From Diaporthe sp. PMI_573 (lineage: Eukaryota; Ascomycota; Sordariomycetes; Diaporthales; Diaporthaceae): a stretch of 64,000 bases of DNA. A program made the translations under genes and the position numbers. Under the pieces are notes generated by a model. The model had not been told where the DNA came from. It saw only the letters and a program-made list of their open reading frames with translations, and searched no databases. How positions within the stretch are numbered: the stretch's first letter is position 1; every line of letters starts with the position of its first letter. The stretch spans positions 682,001 through 746,000 of the forward strand of contig JAJTUP010000003.1 of the NCBI GenBank assembly GCA_021399435.1. The letters are read 5' to 3'. Of this stretch, positions 21,310-31,411 are shown piece by piece.

Positions 21310-22524
21310 ATGGTCCATGATGGGTTCCTGCTGCTAGTCGGCACCTTCAGATCACCAGAGGTCTACACGCTCCTGTTCAAGCCCGCCAGCCGGCCCGGCG
21401 AGGACGCCTCCCTGACGGTGGCCAAGAAGTCCCCGGCCGTGGGCGGCCACTCGTGGCTCGCCCTGTCCGGGGACAAGACCCGGCTGTACACGACGTGCTG
21501 GACAGACCCCCCCTCGGTGGCGTCCTACCGCATCCGCGACGACGCGTCGGTCGAGCTCCTGAACCAGAAGCCCATCCGCTCCCTGAGCGGCTACGTCGCC
21601 GTCACGGAAAAGTACCTGTACTCGGCGGGGGGCCCCACGGGCGAGGTGTTCAGCCTGGCACCCGACGGGAGCATCGGCCCGCTGGCGCAGGAGGTGTCGT
21701 TCCGCAAGGCCGAGGAGCTCGAGGACGGCAAGCGCGACGGGGTCGCACACGGCAGTTTTGGCGGCCTGCGCCACGGCTCGCACTCGGTCGACCTCTCGCC
21801 CGACGGCCGAAGCCTGTACGTCGCGGACATTGGCCACAACTGCATCTGGACGTACTCGGTCGACGAGTCCGGGGCCGGCAGCGGCAGCAGCGGGGAGAAG
21901 ACGCCGCCCTTGACCCTCGGCTCCAAACACATCTCCCCGCGCTCGCACGACGGGCCCCGCCACACGTGGCCGCACCCGAGCGGCCGCGTGCTGTACTGCG
22001 TGCAGGAGCACAGCAGCATGGTGGACGCGTTCCGCGTGGCGGGCGACGGCGTCACGCTCGAGCACATGCACGGCTTCACCATGCTGCCGGAGGGGAAACG
22101 GTGCGAGGACTTCTGGGCCGACGAGGTGCGGCTCAGCAACCACACCAGCACCAGCAGCAACAACAACAACAACAACAACAAGCCACGGTACCTGTACGCC
22201 TCGACGCGGGGCCTGCAGCCCGAGACGAAAGGGTACGTGGCGGCCTACGAGCTGAAGCCCGACGGCAGCATCGCGGGGCCCGCACTCGACATCTTCGAGA
22301 CGAGGACGAGCGGCGGGCTCGCCAACGCCATCGAGCCCGCGCCCGGGCCCCTCGTCTCGGATAGTGGTGACGGCGGCGACGAGTTCATCGCCCTGACGGA
22401 CAGCGAGCAGGGATTTGTGGTCATACTCGCCTTCGACGGGTCGAGGTTCAGGGAGGCCGCCTCGACGAAGCTGGTGCGGGACGGCGGCGAGGTGGCTCAG
22501 GCCGCGACGGCCGTCTGGCTGTGA
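21310..22524 (+). CDS. Carboxy-cis,cis-muconate cyclase (3-carboxymuconate lactonizing enzyme)
   Basis: Single-exon gene of 404 aa. The eukaryotic enzyme (EC 5.5.1.5) lactonizes 3-carboxy-cis,cis-muconate in the protocatechuate branch of the 3-oxoadipate pathway and folds as a seven-bladed beta propeller. The frame is open 21 codons upstream, but the first ATG (TMVHDGFLLLVGTF) is at 21310. Repeating blade motifs are seen: LFKPASRPG, SPDGRSLYVADIGHNCIWTY, HVWPHPSG-like (RHTWPHPSGRVLYCVQEHS) and VAAYELKPDGSI. HGSHSVDLSPDG is a strong family signature. An in-frame AAC run at 22156-22180 gives a short Asn stretch in a loop between blades. Coding sequence is very GC-rich at third positions. Whether this paralog is the catabolic enzyme or a lactonase-family relative is not decidable here. 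Confidence 0.85.
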   Translation: MVHDGFLLLVGTFRSPEVYTLLFKPASRPGEDASLTVAKKSPAVGGHSWLALSGDKTRLYTTCWTDPPSVASYRIRDDASVELLNQKPIRSLSGYVAVTEKYLYSAGGPTGEVFSLAPDGSIGPLAQEVSFRKAEELEDGKRDGVAHGSFGGLRHGSHSVDLSPDGRSLYVADIGHNCIWTYSVDESGAGSGSSGEKTPPLTLGSKHISPRSHDGPRHTWPHPSGRVLYCVQEHSSMVDAFRVAGDGVTLEHMHGFTMLPEGKRCEDFWADEVRLSNHTSTSSNNNNNNNKPRYLYASTRGLQPETKGYVAAYELKPDGSIAGPALDIFETRTSGGLANAIEPAPGPLVSDSGDGGDEFIALTDSEQGFVVILAFDGSRFREAASTKLVRDGGEVAQAATAVWL

Positions 22525-23232
22525 GCGAGCACCCGTGCAGTACACATGTTGAGGTTATGGAGACGGAAATACCTGCCGGGGGAGGGCCTTAATTAGGTGT
22601 GCGTGTTTGAGCGAATCATGCAAGCGACAAGATCATACAATGCATATTGTGTTAATCAAGGGTTGTCCGGTCGCTTGTTCCCTGTCTGTATCTTGAAGGT
22701 TGATGTGTGCTTGAACGGATTTCCTAGTTCTGGTCTTGCCAAACGGAGGGCCAGCAAGTCCTCGTTGGAGGTTCCGCAGCGGCTCTCAATGCAGGGTTGC
22801 CAAAGGCCGTCAGCCGGTCTATTTGTAGGCCTTCTTACGGTGGGACTGTTGGTGGGCATTCCGGCGGCTGGGCATGCCGAAACGGGATGCTCTATGAAAG
22901 CCTATATTCACGGCGTTCTCCGGCTTGCTGCGCCGATTAGTTATCTACCCAGCACGGAGTCTAGAGCCGATTGGTCCGACTCAGGGGATTATACGGTTGG
23001 TGATAATGCGCACAAGGCGTCGCCATGGGTGTTGATTCAGTCAAATACAAGTCGACTACACTTGGAACGAGATGAGACCATTACAATATACCACAATCAT
23101 ACTCAAGCAAAACCCTTGAACTGATGCCTGTATACAGCGCTCGCCACGATGTCTATTGAATGCAAATTGGTATTCGTACAATGTGCGCATAATAAAATCG
23201 CCCCGGCTTTATGTGCACTGTATTGTGCTTCA
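22525..23232. other. Convergent intergenic region
   Basis: Lies between the stops of the muconate cyclase and Pdx1. A 175-codon plus-strand ORF at 22597-23124 spans most of it but has no recognisable domain and lies where both 3' UTRs are expected; I treat it as chance. Confidence 0.55.
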
Positions 23233-24614
23233 TCACAGTACCAACCGGCCGGGCTCGTTCTCCAAGACCATCTTGACCCGCTCGAGGAACACCTTCGCCC
23301 TCAGCTCCTCGGCCTTGGGCACCTTCAGGGAGAACACGTTCACGCCCGTAGAGAGGCCGGCCGGCCGGCTGGCCGGGGTGGGCGCCTTCTTGCTCGCGGG
23401 GCTCGCCGTGAGGATATCAAATATGTCCGGCTTGGCTGCGGAGAAGGTCTTCTGAGAAAGGGATGGCGGTGGTGGCAGAGCAGAGATCTGCGGGAGGTAG
23501 TGTCCCTTGGAGCCCTGAGGGCTCACGGTGTCCAGGCCCAGGACTTGGTTGAACAGCTCGTCCGCGGACGGCTTGTAGTCGGCCGCCAGAGGCAGCTCGT
23601 CGTTGGCGACCTCGGTGGCGCGCGCAATGAACGCCGACAGTGGTAGGAACGCGCCGAGGGTCTCCTGCACCTTGCCCTGCACCTCGATGACCTGCGCCAG
23701 AGACATGGGCAAAGTCACCTGCAGGTCCTCCACCACGGGTGCAGCCGGCTTGGCTGGCTTTCCCTCCGCGCTCTTCTTCTCTGCCTTCTTCTCGGCCACC
23801 TTGATATTGCTAAGATCCAGGTGCGCCAACTTGTTGTACCGCTCTTCCACATTAGAGGCGGAGTTGGCCTTCGCCTTGCCGAGATAGACTAGAACATCAC
23901 CCTTCAACAGACGGCCCTTGGGTCCTGTCGCGGGAATCTCGTGAACCTTGGACTCGTCGATCCCGTTCTGGTGGAGCAGCTGGATGATCGAGGGGAACAG
24001 AGGGTAGGTCTGCTTCTGGGCTTTCCCACTCCCTCTGGCACCATGTGTGGCAGGCTCTGATGTGGTCCTCTCTTCCTGTGGTACTGGCTCTGGTTGGGAA
24101 CTGTTCTCTGGTGCCTTGGGGGCAGATGCGTTCTTCGGGGTGTCCTCGGGCGGGATCTCCAGCGAGCTGATGTCGTCTCCCTCCTCGGCGATGACGGCAA
24201 TCCGCGTCCCGACCTGTACGCCCTTGGCGCCGTCGCCTGTCAGAACCTTCATCATGATGCCGTCGTCCTGAGCCTCCACATCCATTGTCGCCTTGTCGGT
24301 CTCGATCTCCAGGAGGACGTCACCGGCGGAGAACTTGTCGCCGTCCTTGACCTTCCAGGTCGCGATGTTGCCCTCGGTCATGGTGGGGGACAGGGCAGGC
24401 ATTGTGAAGTTCTGGGCGGCGAGGGAGGAAGCCGATGTCCGGAAGCCTGCGGGCAAAAACAAATGGTATCAGCATGAGGCTCACTGGGTGTGGTGGTGTG
24501 ATGTTCGGGGAGGGGGGAAGTCCCAGGTTACGGACCCCGAGCAGCTGCCTCGTGAGGCAATTTGGACCGCGCCAGCCTGGCGGACAGGCGGCAAGCAGAG
24601 GCGAGGGAAGCCAT
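23233..24614 (-). CDS. PDX1: Pyruvate dehydrogenase complex protein X (E3-binding protein)
   Basis: Mitochondrial matrix protein that anchors E3 (dihydrolipoamide dehydrogenase) to the E2 core of the pyruvate dehydrogenase complex. Two exons: 24614-24536 and 24446-23233, giving 430 aa. The 89-bp intron has a weak donor (GTCCGT), but only this join keeps frame and gives AAARGFRTSASSLAAQNF. The N-terminus MASLASACRLSARLARSK is a typical mitochondrial presequence. The lipoyl domain (about 40-115) has the lipoylation motif ETDKATM with Lys78. A Pro/Glu-rich linker follows, then the peripheral-subunit-binding domain (about 180-220) with GIDESKVHEIPATGPKGRLLKGDV. The C-terminal part lacks the E2 acetyltransferase active-site motif, which separates Pdx1 from Lat1. 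No disabling change is seen. Confidence 0.92.
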
Positions 24615-26123
24615 CGTCGGCAACTCGTGACAGGCGCCCCTCGGTGTGGGAGTGCAGGCTGAGCTGGCGATGTGTGCAAGGGCGAGGCGAGGCGAGGTGT
24701 GGGCGGGTGCGAGAGCGGAGGGAAGTCTGTCGCGGGCTGCGAGAAATAATTTGGCCCTACCAAGATCCCGTTGGGAACCGATCGGTGTCCGGGTCTCCCC
24801 AATTGATGAGCCTTGCCCGGCAGGGGACAGGGATCTGGACCAGCTCAAGCTCCAAAGCTTCCCTAGCGCAGATCCGCCTTTTCACACGCAGGTACTCTGG
24901 CTTGGACATATGTACAAGTTGCACGAGGTACTGCAGCCCACGAATTATTACTCTTTTATTTACCAAGAATTTTAAAATGCGTAACCCATGATGAGACTGT
25001 TGGCCCTCGACTTCCAGGATACAGTACTTGAGAAGGTTGTGCAACCCTTGTAACTCCACAAGGTACTTTATGATTCGGATTGCGGATTGCCTCAGTTTGT
25101 ACCACGATAACTAGCAAACGAACAGCAAGACGAACCGTCGACGATTCAGGTTCGTCCCAGCTTTGATCAGCCATTTCTAGTGAGCCAAGGGCTGAGCGAG
25201 ACCGACCGGCGGCAGTGCAAGTCACAATTGTTCAATTTTTGAATTTAAATAGATTTGGGTCATAGTCAGAAGTGCCGAATTTTTCCTCCCCTTTTCATCA
25301 TCCCCGGGGACAAGTCGTAACGATTATATTATGTCTCTGGGGAGAAAACTGAACAGATACCATACACAAGCCGCATGCTCTGACCGCTCTGCCACACGGA
25401 CTCCCAATTCCTTCGAGGTACGGTCAGACAAAGGGCAAGAGTAAACCTTCTCCTCTTCCTCGCTTATACCCTTTAGGGGCAAGAGGAAGAGGAGAGACAT
25501 CCGAAGTTTGGACCGATGTTTAGCAGGACGCCAGGTGGGAGGAAGAAAGGTAGTTGGAAGTACACGGCGACTGTGGGCGCTGATGGTGCTGCTGCGATGT
25601 AGCTTCAGATAATTACCTGAATACAGCCGCGGGACTTGGGAGGGTATTTCCCATCATCTCCGCGTTCCTTCTAAGTGGGCATTGATGGAGTATCGACCTC
25701 GAAACCTTAGATCTGATTTCTCTCTGTATTCTGATGATTCGAAACCTTAAAACAAGGTACGCACTTCCCAGGAATACACGCTTGGTGCAGTATACCACAA
25801 TTGAGGAGGAAGTGAATGTGTGATCTGAGCATCCAGGATGCCATTCTTAGAATCAACACGGCCAAGCTACCTGGGTTGCTGCAGGCCATTGGCCAATCAA
25901 TGTAACCCCAACACCGATTCCCACATCCCTGTCGTCGGCCGATGATTTTTGGTCGCATTTCGACTTCACATGATTCCAATCCCACTCACTGCTCGGCGTT
26001 TGCGGCCACCTTCCTTTTTCTTTTTTCCGGTAATCTGCACGGCGACTGCTCTTTCTTGTTGTTCAAATTCTACAGCTGCAGGACATCAGCATCTGACCTC
26101 TCCTCCGAGTCGACCCTGCCACC
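24615..26123. other. Divergent intergenic region (Pdx1 / mitochondrial membrane protein)
   Basis: A 1.5-kb promoter region for two divergent genes. It has no convincing ORF. A tRNA-like half with a good A box lies on the minus strand at about 25368-25405, but no matching 3' half was found. Confidence 0.6.
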
Positions 26124-27176
26124 ATGGCCTCCTGCTCGAGGGGCTACGGCTTGCGCCGTGACATGCTCCTCCTGCTCCCCCGATCCGCCAGCAGCCACAG
26201 CTGCTTTCAACCCTGTGCGTCACAGCTCCTGCATGCGCGACGGATAATACGAGCGACGCGCACCTTCGAGACCTCCGCCTACCTGGGCGCGAAGCAAAAA
26301 GCCGCTGCCGTCAAGCAGAAGCCAGCCCCAAAGAAGTCGCACCCGCCGACGACCCTCCCGTACCGCCCACAATCCAAAGCAACAACGCCCACCGCGACAG
26401 CAGCGGGCCCCGCCGTCGCAAAATCAAGCGCCCTCGCCCTCTCCGTCGCCGAGAGGCTCGCCCAGCGCGGCGAGCGCACCGTCCTCTACGAAGGGCCCTC
26501 CCACTTCTGGCTGCGCGCCTCAGGCCTGTCGGCGTCGGTGTTCTGCATGGGCTACGTGGGCATCCACTACTGGAACATAATGGTTCACCCGCCCGAGGGG
26601 CTCGCCTGGTGGGTCCCGCACGCGTTCGTGCCGATCCTGCTGGCCATGGGCTACTTCGGGGGCCACTTCGCCTTCAGCGCCGCCAACATCGTCAGCTCCA
26701 TCACCGCGGTCCCTCGGGCGCTGCTGCCGCGCTCGTACCTGACGGGCGGCGCGGCCAAGAGGTCCAAGCAGGAGGAGAGGTCGCTCGCCGCGCTCAACGC
26801 GAGCCCCGTCGCGCTCGAGGTGTCGCTCTCCCAGATGCTGCCGCTGCTGCCGCCCAAGAAGATCGTCGTCGCCCCCGAGGAGGTCGCGTTCCCCTTCAAG
26901 ATGCAGGCCACGCCCGTGGGGAAGGGCGCCGTGGCCGGCGCGCAGGCCCCGAGGCGCGGCGAGGGTGTGATGGACAAGATCGCGGCCCCGTTCGAGACGT
27001 TCGGCAGGGCGGTGAAGCGTCCCCTCGGCGGGATCGTGAGGGGCCTGACGCGGGAGGGCTTCGCCAAGATCAAGGTCAAAGACAACAAGCACAAGATCGA
27101 TGTCCTGGGCGGCAAGGTGCTGGACGGGGGCAAGATACTGGATCACCTTGTGGCCTACCGCCCCAACAGGATCTAG
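26124..27176 (+). CDS. Predicted mitochondrial two-helix membrane protein (TMEM223/TMEM186-like?)
   Basis: Single-exon gene of 350 aa. The start sits in a strong context (GCCACCATGG). The first ~50 residues are Arg/Ser-rich without acids, as in a mitochondrial presequence. A Lys/Pro/Ala-rich linker follows to about 110, then RTVLYEGPSHFWLRASGL. Two hydrophobic segments follow: SASVFCMGYVGIHYW (about 131-147) and VPHAFVPILLAMGYFGGHF (about 160-178). The C-terminal half is soluble and basic. LYEGP followed by a helix pair resembles small inner-membrane proteins of the TMEM223/TMEM186 type, but this is a loose resemblance and no function is claimed. It converges on the next gene, with about 190 bp between stops. 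The coding call is firm because of the high GC third positions and length. Confidence 0.75.
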   Translation: MASCSRGYGLRRDMLLLLPRSASSHSCFQPCASQLLHARRIIRATRTFETSAYLGAKQKAAAVKQKPAPKKSHPPTTLPYRPQSKATTPTATAAGPAVAKSSALALSVAERLAQRGERTVLYEGPSHFWLRASGLSASVFCMGYVGIHYWNIMVHPPEGLAWWVPHAFVPILLAMGYFGGHFAFSAANIVSSITAVPRALLPRSYLTGGAAKRSKQEERSLAALNASPVALEVSLSQMLPLLPPKKIVVAPEEVAFPFKMQATPVGKGAVAGAQAPRRGEGVMDKIAAPFETFGRAVKRPLGGIVRGLTREGFAKIKVKDNKHKIDVLGGKVLDGGKILDHLVAYRPNRI

Positions 27177-27365
27177 AGCGGGTCTAAGCCATGGTTAGCC
27201 TCGCAGGAAGAACGGTGTGGTATTGTGAAACTATTGTTACAACATTGCAAAGCATAAATATCCATCTCCTCCGAATGGTCGAAAATACCCTCAACATGGC
27301 AACTGCTATGCGAGTGCTGCACACCAGCCTCGTGGTATGACCTCCCTGTGTCGACATCCGCTTGT

Positions 27366-28749
27366 TTAAGGAGTGTACTTGACCTTCGCCCGAGGCCGCA
27401 ATATCATTTTCGCGGCGCCCTGGCTAACAACGATCTGTTGCTTGGTCCTCACATCTCTCAAATACCCCGCGTGTACCCACGGGGCCTGCTCATATCCTAT
27501 GGCATCCCACAGGGGCAGACTGTCACCCCTTTTTCTCCATGTCTGGCAGTCAATTTTAAGGTCGTCTTGAAGGTTGGCCAGCGTCGTCAAGTCTGCCGCG
27601 TCGGCGTTCCATGTGTCCCAGTCAGGATTTTGCCCTGCCTTCTTGATGATTGCTGAGACGTGCTTGGTCAAAGGCACGAATCGATCATTGACGACGGTCC
27701 GGAAGTTCGGGGGTGCTGGCTGCTTCAGCCACGTACGCATGCGATCCGACATGGTAGCAAACTTGTCAATGAAGCCTATGACATGCGGCCAGTCAACCCC
27801 CCCTCTAATACCGTGACCATGTCTCGCTGTTTGCCAGGCACCGTCAGTCATGACCATGGCATTTCTCCTGCAGCAATCAAGCGTTTTCTAGCACTCACCT
27901 AACCATAGTCCGTCGTGTATGCTGAGATTGTACGCGTTTTTGAAACAGTCTTTGATGTACTGGTCGTAATGAAAGTCGTCTTGCCGGTGGTCGCCGAAAC
28001 TAATGTGGCACATGAGTGCGTCGGTACGCAGATCTCCACCGTGCAAGCGGGCGTTGATCATCATTAAGCGCTCGGATATACCACCTGGCTGACTGGCCGG
28101 CTTGGTGTTGTTATGCGCTCCAAACTTGTGCAACTGTCTCAACCTACTGTCCATCCAGCGCAGACACGAGGCCCATAGGATGGCATACAGCCACGCAGCA
28201 TCCCCGACCGGTTGATCGAGAGCCTCGAGCTCTGTTGAGAGGGTTCTCTTTCCGCTTCCTGGGCTTTCGTCAACCAGGATCAGCTCCTGGAGCCAACTGA
28301 GCGTGTTCTCGACTTTTTTCCTGTCCTTCTCCTCCCGCTCCAGCCCCGTCTTCATTTTATCGCAGGCTTGTTGCAGTTCGGCGACACTTCCGTCGTGATC
28401 CAGATCCAGACTGCCCAGAAGCATCCCCATCAGCTGCCCAGCTGCTTTGTTGCCGAAGATCTTCGGGAAGTCGGGGTGGTATTCTGAGAGGCCAATGTAT
28501 GCTTCCGGTCCCACCACCGGGTCCAACGCGCCTGAGACTGCTGAAGAGAGCTTGCCTTGAAATACGGATTGTGAGTAATTCTTGGTCTCATCGTCTTTAA
28601 GATTCTCAAGAAACATCAAGACATTGTTGCGAATATCCTTATCTGCGATTTGCTTTCCACGCTTTCGGCCGCGAATATTTGATGTGCCTACCGTTACATA
28701 TGGATGCTCGAAATTTACTACTTCGATTTTCCTTTTTTTTCGGAGGCAT
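27366..28749 (-). CDS. Hypothetical protein with basic N-terminus; apparent one-base slip in an A8 run near the start
   Basis: I do not recognise this family. Exon 1 (28616 or further upstream, to 27899) and exon 2 (27826-27366) join across a 72-bp intron as DGLWL-ARHGHGIRGG. From the first in-frame ATG (28616) the protein is 391 aa. It is hydrophilic, mostly helical, with DLDHDG (EF-hand-like but isolated) and a charged EREEKDRKKVE stretch. The same frame stays open and protein-like for about 44 codons upstream of 28616. An ATG with PPK follows at 28749, but in another frame; the offset lies across an 8-A run at 28733-28740. One A fewer would give a start MPPKKRKIEV, a nuclear-localisation-like basic cluster. 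An alternative is a 55-bp GTAACG...GCAG intron (28693-28639), which also restores frame but lacks a branch point. Confidence 0.6.
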
Positions 28750-30297
28750 GGTCAATGACTTTTGGTTTTGAGTTGCGCGGTGTGTTCACAATTCCTTAGT
28801 TACGAAATCGATTATAATGGCAAGACATTGATTGGAGCGTCACGCCACTGAAGGAGGCCCATGGAACTATATAGGTAGAACCTTAGGGAGACCAAATTAG
28901 AAATTCTGACTGAAATTGATTTATCCCAATAATCTAAATAATTGAAAATCCAATGACTCTGCCGTCGAGTCTCATCTGGCTTTGTCACTTCATGATGTTT
29001 GTTCCATACCTTGTGTATCCAGATGTCCGTTTCAGGACAGGTTTCTAGATAACTTCTCCCGCGTGAGAAATTAGTCCACGGCAGCTGCTCTGTCTCGACC
29101 GACACACGAGCACCTACTGAATGATATTTTTACTCATGAGTTATGTCTTGAATACAAAGGGGGAAAAAAAAAAGAAAAAGTCTCGCTGGTAGCTTAGGAG
29201 ATGCAACTATCAGTACTAAGGGACAGTTGACTGCGGCTCCTGATGATTGAGCGACTCAGACTGAATTGTGTGTGTAGTTGGCCAACGTGATCACAAAGAT
29301 ACACGTTGAGCGGTGATAAGTCGTACCATGGAGTGGTAGAAATGGCACTTTACAGGGGCATCGCGGACCCATCGAGGAAGGCTGCCACGCACTTCACACC
29401 ACAGAGACATTTCCAGCCAAAGAATGCGATATTGACGACGGTGCTGAGCTTGTAGTTGAATTCTGATTAGCTTAGGCTTTAGCGCTCGCCCTACGGTCCT
29501 TTACTGCCTGCTCTGACCAGAGTTGGTCCTTATAGTATACTTCTTACTTTAGGTAGGTAGCAAAGCAAAAGTCGACGCTGTGTCAATCTAGAGACGCCAT
29601 CTAGCTATTCATAGATTTCCAGAACTCAGTTTCTGATGTAGTCAATTGTACCACTCTGCTCGGTCAAATGCATCAACTCCGTCACGTCATCTTCATAGCA
29701 TTCGTTGGTGAACCCTCGCATGTTGTGAAGCTCGTACATGAGGATAAATCTGCTCACCATTGCCGATACCATGTAGCGGCTCATGACTGTCAGGCTGTCC
29801 TTCACAGAGACAAAAATAAGACTAAAAAATAGCATAGTTCCGTAGATGACGTGACATGTTCCCGACAGAGAGGTAGAATATGAGAAGACCATAGAAGCAC
29901 ACGTCTCATCTCCAATCACTGCCTTGGTTCAAACACTATCATCAATAGGCTTGAATTGCTGCCCCAGAATTTGCAAGACATATGAGGTGCGTGGTAATGA
30001 GGTGATTTATGTTCGACACCATAGGCTCGCCCACCTGTCAAGATGATCCCTAAGCAGGTACCTAGGAATTGGCTGGTCCTCGGCCGAACCGCGATGCTTG
30101 CCTTCCCTAGCCCTCAGGCTCTGCTCAGACATGCACCTGATATGTAACATGATATAAGTACTTAGCGCTTTAACTCCCAGCTACACCTTGCCCAGATCTG
30201 ATTTGAAAAGCTCCTCCCTAATGATCCGTTTTCGCAGTCACCACCACTCCCATGCTGACCATCCCCATTCCCATTCTAGTACGCAGCCCAAGACGTA
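28750..30297. other. Gene-poor stretch with orphan exon-like ORFs
   Basis: No complete gene. Two minus-strand ORFs look like isolated exons: about 29110-29012, encoding LPWTNFSRGRSYLETCPETD and ending at a GTATGG donor, and 29945-29626, described separately. The A+T content is visibly higher than in the flanking genes. Confidence 0.5.
29626..29926 (-). pseudogene. Orphan terminal exon of a fungal membrane protein
   Basis: A 97-codon ORF begins right after an acceptor-like AAGGCAG and ends in TGA at 29626. It encodes YSTSLSGTCHVIYGTMLFFSL and a second hydrophobic stretch, ARYM-like SRYMVSAMVSRFILMYEL. It looks like the last exon of an integral membrane protein: two helices and an acidic tail with coding-like codon use. 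No matching upstream exon is visible before the ceramidase gene at 30298, so I read it as a gene fragment. A cryptic intact gene with very short exons cannot be excluded. Confidence 0.35.
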
Positions 30298-31411
30298 ATG
30301 CCTTCTTTCTTGCCATCCATGCCCTATCCAGCCTCCGAGGATGGCTTCTGGAGCCCAGTGACAGCAACTATTAATTGGTGTGAGGAAGTAAGCTCTTGTC
30401 CTCAACTTCTCAGGGAAGCGAGAGGGAGGGAGATTCAGGGTTCAGGGCTGGTGTGCATTGGGGCTGATTGAAATCTGTAGGACTGCTATGTCTCTGTCTA
30501 CGTGGCCGAATTCGTGAACGCATTCTCAAATGCGATATTCGGTTACCTGGCACTGGTTGGCATATCCAGTTGTATTAGAAACAAACATCCGGCCGTCTTC
30601 CTGGTGGCCTACATCAGTTACATGATCATCGGCTTGGCAAGCTTTATTTACCATGCCTCGCTCAAATGTTCGGCGCCTCTGGAGAGATTGACGCATTTGA
30701 CGATGCACGACTGACCACAGACCAGATTGGATGCAATTGTTCGACGAGCTCTCCATGATTTACACCACTTGTATCCTCTTTTTTGCGGTATTCTCCCATG
30801 GAAAGACCACATTAGGCCAAGCTCTTCTCGCCATCTTCATTATCGGCCTGGCCGTTTTCATCTCTGTTTACTACCACTATCTCGGGGACCCTGTATTTCA
30901 TCAAGTCATGTTTGCGATGCTCACTGCCACAGTTGTCTTGCGAAGCATCTATGTGATGCTGAAGACCCTCTGGCCTCAGTCTCGCCCTCAAAACAACCTT
31001 GAGCGCCGAGACATAGAGATCATTGGGGCTATGTGGACTATGATTGCCACTGGTCTAAGCTCTATCGCGGTCGGTTTCCTGGCTTGGAACCTTGATAACA
31101 TTCTTTGTTCACATCTCCGCCACTGGCGGCGCGAACTAGGTTGCCCTGGGGCTTCGTCCTCGAGGGACATGGATGGTGGTCAGTGTTGAAACCCATCAAT
31201 TGTTTTCCGAAGAGATGCTAATAAAGTCACAAGGCACTTATTCACGGGAGTCGCATGCTATTTCAATATAACATATGGACTTTGGCTACGATACTGTCGT
31301 GATGGGAAGAAGCATGAGGTTGACTTGGTGTGGCCTTCATTTTTTGGCTCCGTTCCCACTGTCGAACAAAGAATCGAAGCAGTCACGAAGCCAGTTCCCA
31401 GAACGAAATGA
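30298..31411 (+). pseudogene. Alkaline ceramidase (Ypc1/ACER family) with a one-base frameshift
   Basis: ER membrane ceramidase that hydrolyses ceramide to sphingoid base and fatty acid. Exons: 30298-30387, 30481-30667, 30726-31178, 31234-31411; introns are 93, 58 and 55 bp. Exon 1 has WSPVTATINWCEE; exon 2 has AEFVNAFSNAIFGYLALVG and YHASLK (first zinc His); exon 3 has MQLFDELSMIYTTC and LGDPVFHQ. The second zinc site, GHGWWH, spans the last intron. Exon 4 gives LFTGVACYFNITYGLWLRYC and a stop at 31409. Exon 3 changes frame at about 31138: WRRELG continues one base out of phase as LPWGFVLEGHGWW. As sequenced, translation runs to a TGA at 31187-31189 and loses GHGWWH and exon 4. The intron 2 donor (GTTCGG) is also poor. 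Family identity is sure; whether it is inactive or a sequencing indel is open. Confidence 0.8.

Noticed and set aside
22597..23124. 175-codon plus-strand ORF between the muconate cyclase and Pdx1
   Set aside because: No domain, mixed composition, and it fills the space where two convergent 3' UTRs are expected.
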